Source: Cricetomys ansorgei
Taxonomy: Eukaryota; Chordata; Mammalia; Rodentia; Nesomyidae
Reading direction: 5' to 3'
Assembly (NCBI GenBank): GCA_026225945.1
Contig: JAMJFZ010000690.1
Coordinates: 434,001-498,000 of the forward strand
Length of the DNA stretch: 64,000 nucleotides
The notes under the pieces are model-generated. The model did no database searches. It was not told the origin of the DNA and saw only the letters and a program-made list of their open reading frames with translations. The first letter of the stretch is position 1, and every line of letters starts with the position of its first letter. A program made the position numbers and the translations under genes. Of this stretch, positions 37,755-48,850 are shown piece after piece.

Positions 37755-38236
37755 TGTGCCTAAGACATCTATAAAACAAAAAACTTCCTGGAATGCTGGG
37801 GGGGGGCTGTTCATAGGAGATACAAAAAGACATAATCCTGTAATCCCCTCTTGCCCAAGGACAGATAACTTCCTGGAATGCTGGGTGGGGCTGTTCATGT
37901 GAGATAACAGGCCCCATGTATAGACTCCCTTTGGTTAATCCAACTGCAATACATGTGATACAAATGTACCAGATATACTTAGTCACTCGTAGTTGGGAAT
38001 ATCCAGACAGGAAATATGTCAGCTTATATGCTTGCCCCTGACTGGACCTGGTGGAAAGTACATAGCCTTACAGGTACTGCCTTTGCTACAGACTTGGCAC
38101 CAGAGTGGAGAGTCTTAGAATGATTCTAGTCAGAATCCATCTTACTGCCCAATATTTAATTAATTTAATTAAAGCTTGCTTCAAAATTGGCTTAAAATTG
38201 CAGTGATGGTCTTTTTCTTGACTGGTGGGATTTACA
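37755..38236 (+). mobile_element. Solo retroviral LTR with 85-bp U3 duplication
   Basis: Bounded by TGTG (37755) and TTACA (38236). The polyadenylation signal ATTAAA is at 38168-38173, followed by gcttgcttcaaaattgg and a T-rich U5 end, typical of class I (ERV1) LTRs. An imperfect block of about 40 bp (aacttcctggaatgctgggg ... gctgttcat ... gagata) occurs at 37782 and again at 37867, an 85-bp step like the enhancer repeats of gammaretroviral U3 regions. No flanking duplication was found, so the left edge is provisional. Confidence 0.65.
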
Positions 38237-38621
38237 ATATAACGTAAAAATCAGATTAAATAAAAATACAAAATTGCTACAAATAATCCATCATGAGGAC
38301 AAATACCAGATTAATGAATAATATATATGTAATTTATATTTGTTATGCATGCTTTAAAAGATAAAATTGCTAGAAATAACCAAAAGATATTTTTAATTAA
38401 AGTATTTCAAATATTGTTTATTTATCTTTTGACCTTGACAAGTACATTTTTCAAATTATATTATTACAAAGAAGTAAAATGCTATACCAATTTTTTTCCA
38501 TTGAAAAAATATTTCTCCTATATAATGCCTTCTAATTCAATATCTTTTCTCCATTCCAACAATAAAGTATAAGAAAAAAAAAGGATTTTTTTCATAATGT
38601 GTATGTACATGTATATTATTA
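38237..38621. other. Anonymous AT-rich DNA
   Basis: May be decayed L1 continuing from before the solo LTR, but not securely. Confidence 0.4.
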
Positions 38622-38935
38622 GTTACTTTTCTATTACTGTGATAAAACATCATAGCCAAGGCAACTTATAAAAGAAGGTGTTTAATTGGTCTTATAGTTC
38701 TAAAGTGTTAGAGTCAATGATGGTGGAGCAAAAGCATAGTGTCAGGAACAGCTGAGATCAAACAGGAGACAGAGTACTAAGGGATAGAGGGAGGCTTTTG
38801 AAACCTAAAGCATGTCTCTGTGACACATCTCTTCAACAATACCTTACTTTCTAACCCTTCTTGAACCATTCCACCAACTGGGAACATAAGCCTATGGGAA
38901 CCAGTATCATTCAAATCAACACATTATGAAAGTTA
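38622..38935 (-). mobile_element. MaLR LTR, MT/ORR1-like
   Basis: Reverse-complement: ttagttacttttctattact, gataaaacatcatagccaag, aggtgtttaattggtcttat and attcaaatcaacacat at the left end of the LTR. Confidence 0.75.
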
Positions 38936-38939
38936 TAAC

Positions 38940-38940
<1 letters not shown>

Positions 38941-38991
<51 letters not shown>

Positions 38992-38994
38992 CAG

Positions 38995-39025
<31 letters not shown>

Positions 39026-39075
39026 CAGATAGATAGACAGATAGATATAGACACTTAGATACATAGATACATGGA
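38941..39075. repeat. (GATA)n microsatellite
   Basis: Perfect GATA units to about 38990, then interrupted units with ACAGATA and ATATAGATA variants. Confidence 0.95.
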
Positions 39076-40299
39076 TACATCTAAATGAAGTTCATGGTAA
39101 ATGTGTAGGATCTTTACATAGATAACTGAAGAATTCTACTGAATGATAGAAGACTTTTTGCTATCTTTTAGATTACTTGATTTATGAAATTCTACTTCTT
39201 ATTGACTTAGAACTTAAGACTCTAAAATATTGAGCATTTATGAATTTAGATACAAATTTGGCCAACATACTAATGTGCTGTCAAAAGAAGTTCAGAAACA
39301 TTTGAATTCATTAATTCTAATTATTTTTTCTCTCTCTACTCTGAAGTGTTTTGGCTATATCATTAATTATTAAGATTAAACTCATTAATATATCTGCATA
39401 TTTATAAATTTGTATGATCACCACTTGTTCTCACATCTCAGACATTATTTTTTTCTGAATTGGTTTTCCTTCATCCAAAACATAAATTCTTTAAAGTTTC
39501 TGTCAGTCACCATTGTTCCAGAAGTACAGATTAGCTGAGGTTGCCAACATTTAACAGATACTGTTTGCTAGTTCATGTTCCCTCAAATATGATAATGTCT
39601 TGGAGGCTGTTTTAAAACTTTATGTCAGGTGTGATTTCATTGTATTCATCATTCTTAGTATACAATGTGTTTCTTTAATTCATGAGTTTTGTGATTTTCA
39701 TCGGTTCTGGCTGAGCTGTTAGCTCTGAAAACATTTCCTGTCCTTCATTCTCTTTGTATTTACCATATAGAACTCTAATTAGATGTGCGATGGATTTTAT
39801 CTTCCATGTTACTTCACTCCCATATTTTGCATCTGTTTGTCATTCCTTGCTTCATTCTGGGTACTTAGATATTTATTTAATTGCACTAACTCTTTATGTC
39901 TAACCTGATATTTAAAACATATAATTTAATTGTTTTTGGTAAAGTATAGCACATATAAATGAAAGCATGCACATAACATTTGGCAAACTATGTAACCAAA
40001 CATCAAACCTCTTTACACTATTGTTACATATGTATGCAGAAAGAGTTTCCTATTTCACTATTTTTTTTCCTTTGTAAATCTTCAGTTTGACTGACTGTCA
40101 GAGCTGCCCAGATATTTTCCAAAGAGCTCCTTGTTCTCTTGGCATTCTGTCTGTTTCATAGGCCTATCGCCATTGAATAGTCTCTGTTAATTGTATTGTT
40201 TTGCTGACACACATTGTCTTGTTTACCTGTGTGTTTAGAATGATTCAAGGTGAGTTCCTAGTTTTTTTAAGGCTTAGGTCAATCCTTTGTTTTGTTTAT
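39076..40299. other. Anonymous AT-rich DNA, possible old L1M trace
   Basis: Positions 39480-40040 have a T-rich composition and a tagaactctaattagatgtg motif that faintly recalls L1M 3' UTRs. Not secure. Confidence 0.3.
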
Positions 40300-40400
40300 T
40301 TTGTTTGTTATACACAGTGAGGTAGTGCCTCACTGTGTGGCCAAGGATGGCTTCCAACTTTGGAAGCTTCTGCCTCAGTACAGACCTGCATCAATTCCCG
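40300..40400 (-). mobile_element. B1 SINE fragment, very diverged
   Basis: tgcctcactgtgtggccaag and gatggcttccaactttggaa match reverse-complement B1 weakly. Confidence 0.45.
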
Positions 40401-40989
40401 TCTCAGCTTTTGATGGAATATAGATGTTACTAATGGACTACTTGGACTTCATTTCTCTACACTCAGGACTAAAATAAATTTGAACATCAGGATCTAAATT
40501 CTGTGAGGTCTGTGATTGCAGGGTAACAAAAGGAGACATACTTACACTTATATTAAGTATACATGTCTACATCTTATTATTATTAATTCTATTTTTTTAA
40601 CTCAGAATCTCTTCCAAGGGGGCTGGATCAATGCAGAAGTTCAAGAGCCAGCATCCATAACTTTCCATAACCTCCAGCTTTTCTGTCCACTTTTCTATCC
40701 CTTATCCATCCTTTATTGACAAAGTACTAGAACTTACGCCAGGACTACTTCTTATAGCTTCCTGCCTGTGTCCCTAGTGAGAGCCTTCTTGTTATTGTTA
40801 TTATTATTATCAACACCGCTCTGTATTTATCATTTTCCTTCCCTTCAAGGAGGACTCAGCATTGTATTTAAAAGTATATCATAATTCATACAGAATCAGG
40901 GTGCTATACCAACAGGACTTCTGGTAACCTAGAAAACAGATTTCCTGTGCCAAAAACAATTTTTTACCAAATTAACAAATGCAACAAAT
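40401..40989. other. Anonymous DNA
   Basis: A short (TTA)n lies at 40795-40812; nothing else recognised. Confidence 0.5.
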
Positions 40990-41690
40990 GCAACGAAAAA
41001 AAAGTACATTAAGATTGCATTTCTTATGTATGAACTCAGCAAATATAAAAATAAGCTTGATAAGAGACTACAGATGAGAATTGGGGAAAATAAATACTCC
41101 CATACATTTCTGGTGGGAATATCAACTGGTACCACTTTTATGGAGGGCAATCCAGCCATTTTTTGTCATAATTACAAGTACATATACTTTTTGACCTAGC
41201 ACTTCTACTTTGGGGAATTTATTTTATAAATGCTAGCATATGTGAAGATTATTGCAGCATTACTTGTAATAGCCAAATACTTGAAATAACTTCTATGCCT
41301 ATTAAGAGGGAACTATTTAAATAACTTACAATAGATTCATACAATAGAATATTATGTATTAGTTTTACAAATGAGAAAGTTTTAGTGTACTGGTATGATG
41401 CAATATCTAAGACATATATTCAATGAAAAACATAAGGTACAGAAATGTGTGCATACTATTCTCTGCTTTTTATAAATGGATATATATTCTTTCACATATT
41501 TGTGTGCATAGCACTAACATATTTTTGGAATCCTACATAAAACATCTGTCAGTGTTGGCTGCCACTAAGTTAAAGATATGGATACTTGGAGAAGGAATGT
41601 GAGGGAAACTTATCACTGCAAACTTTTCTGTAAGTTTTGAATTGTAAACCAAATCGAGCGAATATAGTGTCTATTTTTAAAGGAGTTTTT
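40990..41690 (+). mobile_element. Old L1M 3' UTR
   Basis: catttctggtgggaatatca, ttgacctagcacttctactt, attgcagcattacttgtaat, tcatacaatagaatattatg and catataaggtaca-like text follow the L1MB/L1MC 3' order. The copy is quite decayed. Confidence 0.7.
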
Positions 41691-42447
41691 CAGCTTGTGG
41701 TCTGCCTTACAAGGAAGTACTGAAGAGGGAGGGCTAAAGACAAACTTTGCTTTCTTTTCTGTTTTGCCTGAGGCTGTTCTCACTCTAAAAGAGTGGAGAG
41801 AAATCTGGAAGCCAGGTTGTTCAAAAGAAACTGAACAAGCTAGTGCTGATTTATCAGCCACGTGATCTGCCCCTTGACCTGAGCAGGTAACTAATAATGA
41901 ATCCTAACCTGTTCTTTGTTTTATTGCTTTTCATCCAGAAATTTTGGATGTCACACATGGTTGTGTTTGGACAGGCATTCAGTACACCTTCAAACAGACA
42001 AAATCCTAGAAGCAAAGTCTTAAAATGCATCAGTACTTTCTCTTTCTCTTGGCTGGGCCCATGTTTTATGTTTGGTGCTACTGATGGACAGCTTCTACTG
42101 AAAACACACTACCAGATAATAATTCCTGACATCTTTCTGAATGAATACTCTGTCCCCCAAATCTGAGAATGAACAGAAAATAACTAATTAGATTATACAT
42201 GCTTACAGTCACATACCACAGACAACTTAATAATTCAAATATTAAAATTGGAGAATTAACACTTTAAATGCTCTAAATTCAAACAGAAATTCTATTTCAG
42301 AAAGGAAAACAAATCCTATCACTCAGTTGAATAATTTTGTTTTCTAAAACATTGGAAAATATACAGAGGCTGCAAAAAAATTTTAATCCTTTGCTTTTTT
42401 TTTTTCCTTTTCAGTTCTAATACAAAATGTTTCAGAGAAGAGGCAAA
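41691..42447. other. Anonymous DNA
   Basis: Frames at 41613-41861 (-) and 41897-42166 (+) are short and unrecognised. Confidence 0.45.
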
Positions 42448-42572
42448 CATCTGCCAGAGGCTAGCCTGATCCTCTACTTTGAGTTCTAGGCCATCTGGAG
42501 CTACGTGAGACCCTATCTCAAGAAGAAAGAGGAAGAAAAGGAGGAGGAGGATGAGGAGGAGGAGGAGGGAAG
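42448..42572 (+). mobile_element. B1 3' fragment with purine-rich tail
   Basis: tgccagaggctagcctgatc ... gagaccctatctcaagaaga is the B1 right half. It is followed by a (GAGGAA)n run grown from the A-tail. Confidence 0.65.
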
Positions 42573-42623
42573 TTTTAGGCATACAGAAATGTAAAGAATA
42601 TTTTTTAAAGAACTTCCATAAAT

Positions 42624-42671
<48 letters not shown>
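42624..42671. repeat. (CA)n microsatellite
   Basis: More than twenty CA units. Confidence 0.95.
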
Positions 42672-42673
<2 letters not shown>

Positions 42674-42989
42674 ATACAAATTGGAAAGTTCGACCTTAAT
42701 TATCCCAGTTAATTTAAAACTAAAATAATCTTAATGCAGGTCAAGGCCCCTTGTCCTCCTTACATCATCGTATCTGCTTCACGTGTTCTTTAGAGGTAAC
42801 TAACTGCTTCTGAGAATATTAGGTTTATCATTCCTAAAAGTGACTTTTGATTTCACAGAAGGCATAAGCACCCATAAACAGTATTTAATACTGTTTTGAA
42901 TGCTTTAAACATTATACACATGATATTCTGGAGCCATCATTCAACACATTCCTTTTTACATTTTTCGTTAAATGACATCGCTATTTCTT

Positions 42990-43135
42990 TTTGTTTGTTT
43001 GGTTTTTGGTTTCTCAAGACAGTCCTGGCTGTCCTGGAACTCACTCTAGACCAAGTTGGGCTCAAACTTTGAAATCTGCCTACCTCTAACTCCTGAATGC
43101 TGGGATTAAAGGTGTGCACCACCACTGCCTGTTTC
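42990..43135 (-). mobile_element. B1 SINE
   Basis: Reverse-complement B1: tctcaagacagtcctggctg, tcctggaactcactctagac, gaatgctgggattaaaggtg and caccaccactgcctg. A short deletion lies after 'caagacag'. Confidence 0.9.
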
Positions 43136-43229
43136 TTTTTTTCTTTTTCTTTTTTCCTATTACCAAGAATGCCACAATAAAAGATTTGTTCTCTGAGTGT
43201 ACATGGGAGACACGTTATTAGTCATAAGA

Positions 43230-43585
43230 TGTCTTAGGTACGTTTCTATTGCTGTGATGAAATACCATAATCAAAGCAACTTATAGAAGAGAGAATTCAT
43301 TTTGGCTTACAGTTCTTGAGGGTTTGAGTTCCTAATGGCTGGTATAGTAGGGAGCAGACATGGTGACCTGAGCTGGAAGCTGAGGCTATGGACTCAAATT
43401 TCAAACCACAAACAGGAAGCAGGGAGAACAAGCTTGCAATGACTTAAGTCTTTAAACTCTAAATCCTGACCCCAATGACATACTTCCTCCAGGAAGGCCA
43501 TACTTCATAAAGCCTCCAACTGAGAGCCAAGCATTCATATTGGGAAGAGCAGAGGGAACATTCATTATTCAAACCAACACATAAG
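43230..43585 (-). mobile_element. MaLR LTR, MT-like
   Basis: Reverse-complement: gtcttaggtacgtttctatt, gctgtgatgaaataccataa, cattttggcttacagttctt, gacatacttcctccaggaag and attcaaaccaacacat. Confidence 0.8.
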
Positions 43586-44087
43586 CTAAGTGTCTCCTCT
43601 CTTCCATGTTTTAATCAAACAATTTGCAAATGTATCTCTACCACTTTATCCTCTATTCTATAGCCTAGAAGTTTTGTAAGTCTGCTTCCTGACTTAAGAC
43701 AGCCTCTAGAGTTCTATTTGGATCCGGATGCCAGTAAGGAAAATGAGTCTGTAACAAACACTCACACACTCTCTACCTTCATCCCTCCCTCATTACTGCT
43801 GTAAAAGAAAACGGTAGGCAGCCTGTTGAGAGTCTCTGATGTTTATTTTCAAAAAGCAGCTTCCTGAAACCTTAGGTAGTCAGGGCCACATTTCATATAA
43901 CGAACACAGATTAAGTAGACTAGTGTTTTTTTTTTTCCTTTTATTATGAGCTATCATATAGCTCATCTAACATCTTAACAAGCAGGGTCAGAGCAGAAAA
44001 GAGAAGACATAGCATTGCAGTTTTCAATATACAAAATACTTAGCATTAAGCAGTTACAGTAATAACAAGGGGTTTGTGTGTGTTTGT
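43586..44087. other. Anonymous DNA
   Basis: Nothing recognised. Confidence 0.5.
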
Positions 44088-44112
44088 GAGAGAGAGAGAG
44101 AGAGAGAGAGAA

Positions 44113-44143
<31 letters not shown>

Positions 44144-44160
44144 GAGAAGAAGGGTGCACA
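44088..44160. repeat. (GA)n-(GAA)n tract
   Basis: Perfect GA units, then GAA units. Confidence 0.95.
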
Positions 44161-44164
44161 AGAG

Positions 44165-44240
44165 GGTATTAGGAATGGAACCTGGGGCTTCTGCAAGAGC
44201 AAAAAATGATCTAAACGGCTGAGCCATCGCTCTAACCCCA
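44165..44240 (-). mobile_element. B2-superfamily SINE head
   Basis: gaacctggggcttctgcaag ... ggctgagccatcgctctaac is the reverse complement of the B2 tRNA-like head. The adjoining GA/GAA tract probably replaced its body. Confidence 0.7.
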
Positions 44241-44992
44241 AAATAACTAAATTTTAGACTACATTATTTACAACAAAGTGTATTGCCTCTCAACAATGAT
44301 TTCCAAAAGTTAGGCCATCTCAGCATTGTCAGTATCTGTACATTTTGCCCAAGACTAAAGTGTCTCTATATACAGGTCAATCCTAAAATTAATCTTTTAA
44401 TTATGTACTTTAAGTTTATCTAACAAAAGCAGTTCACATATTTTTGAGCATGTAATAAAAACATTTTTAACTATCTTCAAGTTATCTCTCCTAAATTATA
44501 TAATTGTAATTTTTTTCACCTGTTTCCATAATTGACATTTGAAAGCACCAGACTCAAATTAGTTTAAGGAGTAAGATTAAAATTAACATTACAATTAGGT
44601 TTAGATAAATCTACCAGAAGTAAAATCCAGAAACCAGTTTCTTTCTTTAAATTTTAAATAGAAGGCCAAGGATTTACACATCTTTTTCTTTACTTTTCAT
44701 TTCTTGTGCACAACTGCACTTCTAAACCAAGGTGTGGTTCTACCCACCACCCTTGTCTGGGTTTTTAACTCATCCTGTAATGTGGTCTGACAAGTTGTTA
44801 GAATTGAGTGAAATCTCTTTCCATGAGATAGGATTCCTCTTCTGGCTGGTACGTTTTCCTTCTCTCAGCATAAGATTCCTAGGAAAATTCCCATTTCTCT
44901 GGGGTCCATTACTTCAGCAGACTGAAACTTATATTGAGAAACACTGGTATCTCTTTAGAATATCTTCATTGGTGCCAACCCAGTTATAGCTG
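44241..44992. other. Anonymous DNA
   Basis: No gene recognised. The 85-codon + strand frame (44732-44989) is hydrophobic and unsupported. Confidence 0.45.
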
Positions 44993-45070
44993 AGTCTGGC
45001 CTTAAATTTCCAATCTGCCTGCATCTATCTCCCAAGTGCTAGAATTATAAGCTTATACCTCCATACAGAA
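44993..45070 (-). mobile_element. B1 SINE left-half fragment
   Basis: gagtctggccttaaatttcc, caatctgcctgcatctatct and cccaagtgctagaattataa are reverse-complement B1. Confidence 0.65.
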
Positions 45071-45775
45071 AGGCTGTTCTAACATGAATCGTACAACCAA
45101 AAACAAAGAGGTAAAGTAGAGTTTTGAAGTATTTTTCTAACTATAAAACTCTTAACTCAGTATTAGGTCCCTAAAATAGCTCAAGTAGACACTGATATAT
45201 ATCCATACAAAGCAGTTTATTTCCATGGAGTACATTCTGGCATGCCAGGGTCAACCAATTAAAAAACATGGCAACTCTCAGATGCAACTGCATGGGCTTT
45301 TTAAATGAAACAGGGAGTGGCTAGGGGATCTCTCTAATTGGTCAGGATCTGAACATTGGACTGGCTTGTTACATCTCACCGGGAAGTGGAGATCTCCGGA
45401 AGCAAAGTCCTCATGGGGAAGCTAAGAGCCGAGGTCAGGGCCCACCCACTAAGAGAGGGTGTTGGTCCTCTCATCAGAAAGTAGTCTTCAGTCCATAAAG
45501 AAAGCTATGGTGGACATTTTCTGCACACATTGTTAAGACTCACACTCCTTTATCCAAAGAAGGCTTTGCTGTTTACCTCATAGTCTCCCACAAAAGGAAA
45601 AACATTGCTGTTCCCCCATGGGTCTGAAGCTTTGGGGTTTTTGGACATAGATAGCTTACATCAATACACATAAATAAAGATGTCACTAGATTAAGAGCTT
45701 TCTCTGCTTTTTATAAAACTACTTTAAGTATAATATTTTACAAGCTGTGTTGTCTTTAAAACTATGATGAAACGT
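45071..45775. other. Anonymous DNA
   Basis: Nothing recognised. Confidence 0.5.
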
Positions 45776-45825
45776 GAGGCTGGAGAGATGGATCAGTGGT
45801 TAAGCATACTTACTGCAACATAGAT
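45776..45825 (+). mobile_element. B2-superfamily SINE head
   Basis: ggctggagagatggatcagt ggttaagcatacttactg is the tRNA-like head; the body is missing. Confidence 0.7.
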
Positions 45826-46059
45826 TCCAAGAAGGCAATGAGGCAGATAGCAGAGTCCATTGGGATTCTGTCTGCCTACACCACTGCCCCACCAATATGC
45901 TCTTCCCTGGCCCTTGCTTCATGGACACGGAGAAACTATTCTGTTGCCAAGTTCAGTGGAGACACTTTTGAGAATTAAATGTGATTAGAAAGACAACAGA
46001 CCTGGAAAACTGCCCATGAAGGGAAAGAGGAAAGATGATGGAATACAGCAGGGTACACA
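45826..46059. other. Anonymous DNA
   Basis: A + strand frame continues to 45978 with no recognised product. Confidence 0.4.
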
Positions 46060-46819
46060 GCAGAAATGTAGAGCTGGAGTCCTAGTAGTTTTAGGTGTGT
46101 GGGACCCATGGGAGGAAGCGGCCACTGCCGCCACACCCCCACCCCCCCCACCCCCCTCCCACCCCCCGCATGGCCGCTTTAACACTTGCTTTATGGAAGC
46201 CAGGCCGCTGTTCCCATGGCTGAGGCTGTTGCTCACAGCGCCCTCCCTGCTCATGGGATGCTGGCTGCAGGCAAAAAGCCTGAGGTAACAGATGTAACGG
46301 TGCTGAGGGCAGGGCAGGGTCCAACAACCTGGAGTCTGAGCAGCTCCTGCCCATAGGAAAGCTACCAAACTGCAGGATCACTCTGAACCAAAGCAATTAG
46401 CAGGATGTCCCAGCAGACTATGGCTGCTGCTCATGGTGCCCACTTTGATGGAGTAGAGAAGTGCACAGACTGCAGCCAATGCCAGAGGTCTGCAGGCACA
46501 AAGGCCCAACTGGCAGGATGGATGGATGGTGCTAGGGTGGGGGCAGGGCCCAGGTGCCTAGAGTCTCAGTGAGCTCTGACCCTGATACATGCTGCCAAAC
46601 TTCAGGAGCACTCTGATTCTGAGCAACAGCAAGATGTTCCATCTGAAGAATGTTCCATAAGTGGAAAGGAGTCTCCTCCTTTGGAGAGGGGCTTTGAAGG
46701 CCTCTGGAGACTCATGTAGACCAGGACAGTTAGAATTTCATCCTCATTGTTGATACTACCAGAGTTTGCACTGAGCTGGACCCTGGATTTGTGAGGTGCA
46801 GATTCTAACAGAGAGTTGA
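46060..46819. repeat. GC-rich segment with a tandem duplication
   Basis: CpG-bearing DNA unlike the AT-rich surroundings. A C-rich run (46135-46167) has many blocks of three or more C. A block starting gggcagggtcc (about 46308) with 'gagtctgagcagctc', 'ctgccaaact-like' and 'aggatcactctgaa' recurs about 240 bp later (about 46546) as gggcagggcccagg ... gagcactctgattctga. Two such GC-rich tandem units resemble promoter monomers of rodent L1 5' ends, but I do not recognise the family. Overlapping frames of 90-127 codons here are compositional. Confidence 0.6.
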
Positions 46820-48030
46820 GGGCTCTGTGTGATGTCCCAGCACCTACTTGAAGTGCAGGGGCTAGTGTGGTGTCCAGGGGCATGCAGGATGCCCAGTACG
46901 TACAGGATGCCTGGGTGCATGGTACCAGATACCAGCAAGATGTCCAGGAAAGATGAAGATATCTGAGTGCTTAAGGGGTGGACGGGTACCTCTGCAGTGT
47001 CTGAAAGTCTATGGAAAGACTGGGTGCCTGCATGATGTCTGGGCATTTGCGGGATGGCCAGTGCCTGAGGGATGTCTGGTTGTCTGCGGATGCCCTGGTG
47101 CCTGCTGTATGACCAGGTGCCTGTGGGATGTCTGGGTGACTGCTGGATGGCCAGGTGTCTGTCTGATGTCTGGGTTCCTGAGAGATGGTAGGCTGCCTGA
47201 ATGAAGTCTGTGAGCCTGGGGGATGCAGGGATGCCTGCATGATCTGTGATTTGCCTGGGTGTCTGTGTGATCCCTGGTCATCTGTAGGATTCCCTGGTGT
47301 CTGCAGTAGGCTCTGGCACCTGCAGGATATCTAGGTGCCTGTGGAATGTCCAGGTGCCTGCAGGAGGCCCTGGTGACTGCCAGATGACTTGGTGCCTGTG
47401 TGGTGCCCAGGTACCTAGAGGGTGACCAAGTACCTGTATGATATCTGGGTGCCTGTGTGGCATCCTTGGCCTGCGGGACATCTGGGTACCTGCAGGATAC
47501 CCTGCTGCAGGACATTCTAATGCCTGTAGAATGTCTGGGTACCTGCAGGATGATCAGGAGCCTGTGGAATGTCCAGGTGCCTGTGGGAGGCTTTGGCGAC
47601 TGCTGAATGACTGGGTGCCTGGGTGTCTGGGGGATGTCTATGTGCCTACATGATGTCTGGATGTCCACGTACCTATGGAATGCCCTGGCACTTCAGGTGG
47701 CCCTGCTGCCTGTGGGATGTCTCGGTGCCTGCAAGATGATCAGATGCCGTACTAGCCTGTGGGAAGACTGGGTGTGTGTGTGATGTCCTGGTGTCTACTG
47801 GTTGGATGGGGGTCTGTGTGATGTCTGAGCATCTGCATGATTCCTTGGTGCACGTGGGAGGTTCTAGTGACTACCAGATGATCTGTTGCCTGTGTGATGT
47901 CTGGATGCCTGAGTGATGACCTGTTGCCTGAGGGAGGCCCTGTCCCTGTGGGATGTTGTGGGGCCTGTGGGATACCTTGGTGCTTGTACCGAGGTGGTAT
48001 ACCAGGGAGCCTGCTCAGTGTCTGGGTTTG
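46820..48030. repeat. Minisatellite with a 19-bp unit (about 60 copies)
   Basis: Tandem units of about 18-20 bp with the + strand form GTGCCTGTGGGATGTCTGG. Clean neighbours are visible at 47050-47180 (for example gtgcctgtgggatgtctgg, then gtgactgctggatggccag, then gtgtctgtctgatgtctgg). The array spans about 1.2 kb and copies differ at many sites, so it is not a recent perfect expansion. Read on the - strand the unit has no stop in any frame. Because 19 is not a multiple of three, every frame cycles through all three readings, giving Pro/His/Thr/Gln-rich frames, the longest being 219 codons at 47009-47668. These are not regarded as genes. Confidence 0.9.
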
Positions 48031-48184
48031 GGCAGTCAGGCCCAATTTCAGTTCGAACTCTGTCATATTTTGTCTAGGGCTAGTATGGGCCAGGTCAAAG
48101 TCCACAATCAGAGCAGCCTTCTGTCTCCAAGCACCATGGTGATGCCCACCAACCATGCTCCTGCCAAACAAGCTTGACTTAATT
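48031..48184. other. Unique segment between minisatellite and L1-type 3' end
   Basis: A transition region without tandem structure. Part of an open - strand frame (47752-48270) passes through it into the array; no product is recognised. Confidence 0.5.
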
Positions 48185-48309
48185 TTCTTTTCTTTTTTTT
48201 TCTTTTTGAGGTCACAGGGGTAGGAGGGAGAAACAGGGAGGAATGGGAAGAAGGTGTTATTGAAATACATTGTATAAAACTCAAAGTATTAATAAAAGTG
48301 TTATAAAAA
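48185..48309 (+). mobile_element. L1-type 3' end with poly(A)
   Basis: A T/C tract and G-rich segment (gtaggagggagaaacaggga) are followed by tattgaaatacattgtataa and attaataaaagtgttataaa, the usual terminal sequence of muroid L1 copies. Confidence 0.65.
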
Positions 48310-48311
48310 TA

Positions 48312-48455
48312 CTTACTTCTCTTGGAGAAGACTGGTTTCAGTTCTCAGCACCCACATCAGGTGACTAACAACTTCTGTATCACCCTGTTCTGGCTTCTAC
48401 CCAAACCTGTGTGTAAATAGGCACAAACGCACACACACATAAATAAAAGTAAATA
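48312..48455 (+). mobile_element. B2/B3 SINE, 5'-truncated
   Basis: tttcagttctcagcacccac, tcaccctgttctggcttcta and the acacacacataaataaaagt tail. Confidence 0.75.
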
Positions 48456-48699
48456 AATTGATCTCTTTAAAAAATGATGGAGAGTACCTATATCTTTGAA
48501 GCTATAAACCATCTGCCTATAAATTATCTTTGAGAACATGTCTACTTTTGTGACCTTTCATTTTATCTAGGAGAGATCCATAATTTACCCAGTGTAGCAA
48601 ATTTCCTAAGCTGTTAGGTTGTCTCTTTGAAATCTTCAATACGTGATGGCATTCTTTGATGATATACCTTTGTGAAACTACTTTTCTGATCTTTTGACC
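48456..48699. other. Anonymous DNA
   Basis: Nothing recognised; possibly part of the neighbouring old L1. Confidence 0.4.
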
Positions 48700-48850
48700 T
48701 GAATTCCTGTTTGAGTAGTCATTGGTTCCAATGATGAGCATGCTTTTAAAGCTTCTGCTACTGATGCCAAATTGTCCTCCCTAAAGGCTGTTGCAGTTTA
48801 TATGCTGATTCATGGTGAGAATAACTGTTTGAAGACATGAACTATTTTAT
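48700..48850 (-). mobile_element. Old L1M fragment
   Basis: atgccaaattgtcctcccta, aaggctgttgcagtttatat and tcatggtgagaataactg correspond to the L1M segment 'gccaaattgccctccagaaaggttgtaccaattt', on the reverse strand. Confidence 0.4.

Noticed and set aside
38941..39075. Possible CRISPR-like array
   Set aside because: The repeat is a simple GATA microsatellite without spacers.
42319..42675. 118-codon frame on the - strand
   Set aside because: Crosses a (CA)n microsatellite, a purine tract and a B1 fragment.
45985..46368. 127-codon frame with Gly runs
   Set aside because: Driven by the C-rich tract; overlapping frames on both strands are equally open.
47009..47668. 219-codon open frame on the - strand
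   Set aside because: It lies wholly in the 19-bp minisatellite, whose unit is stop-free in all - strand frames; no domain, start context or splice evidence.
47752..48270. 172-codon open frame on the - strand
   Set aside because: Begins in the reverse complement of an L1-type 3' end and runs into the minisatellite; composition explains it.
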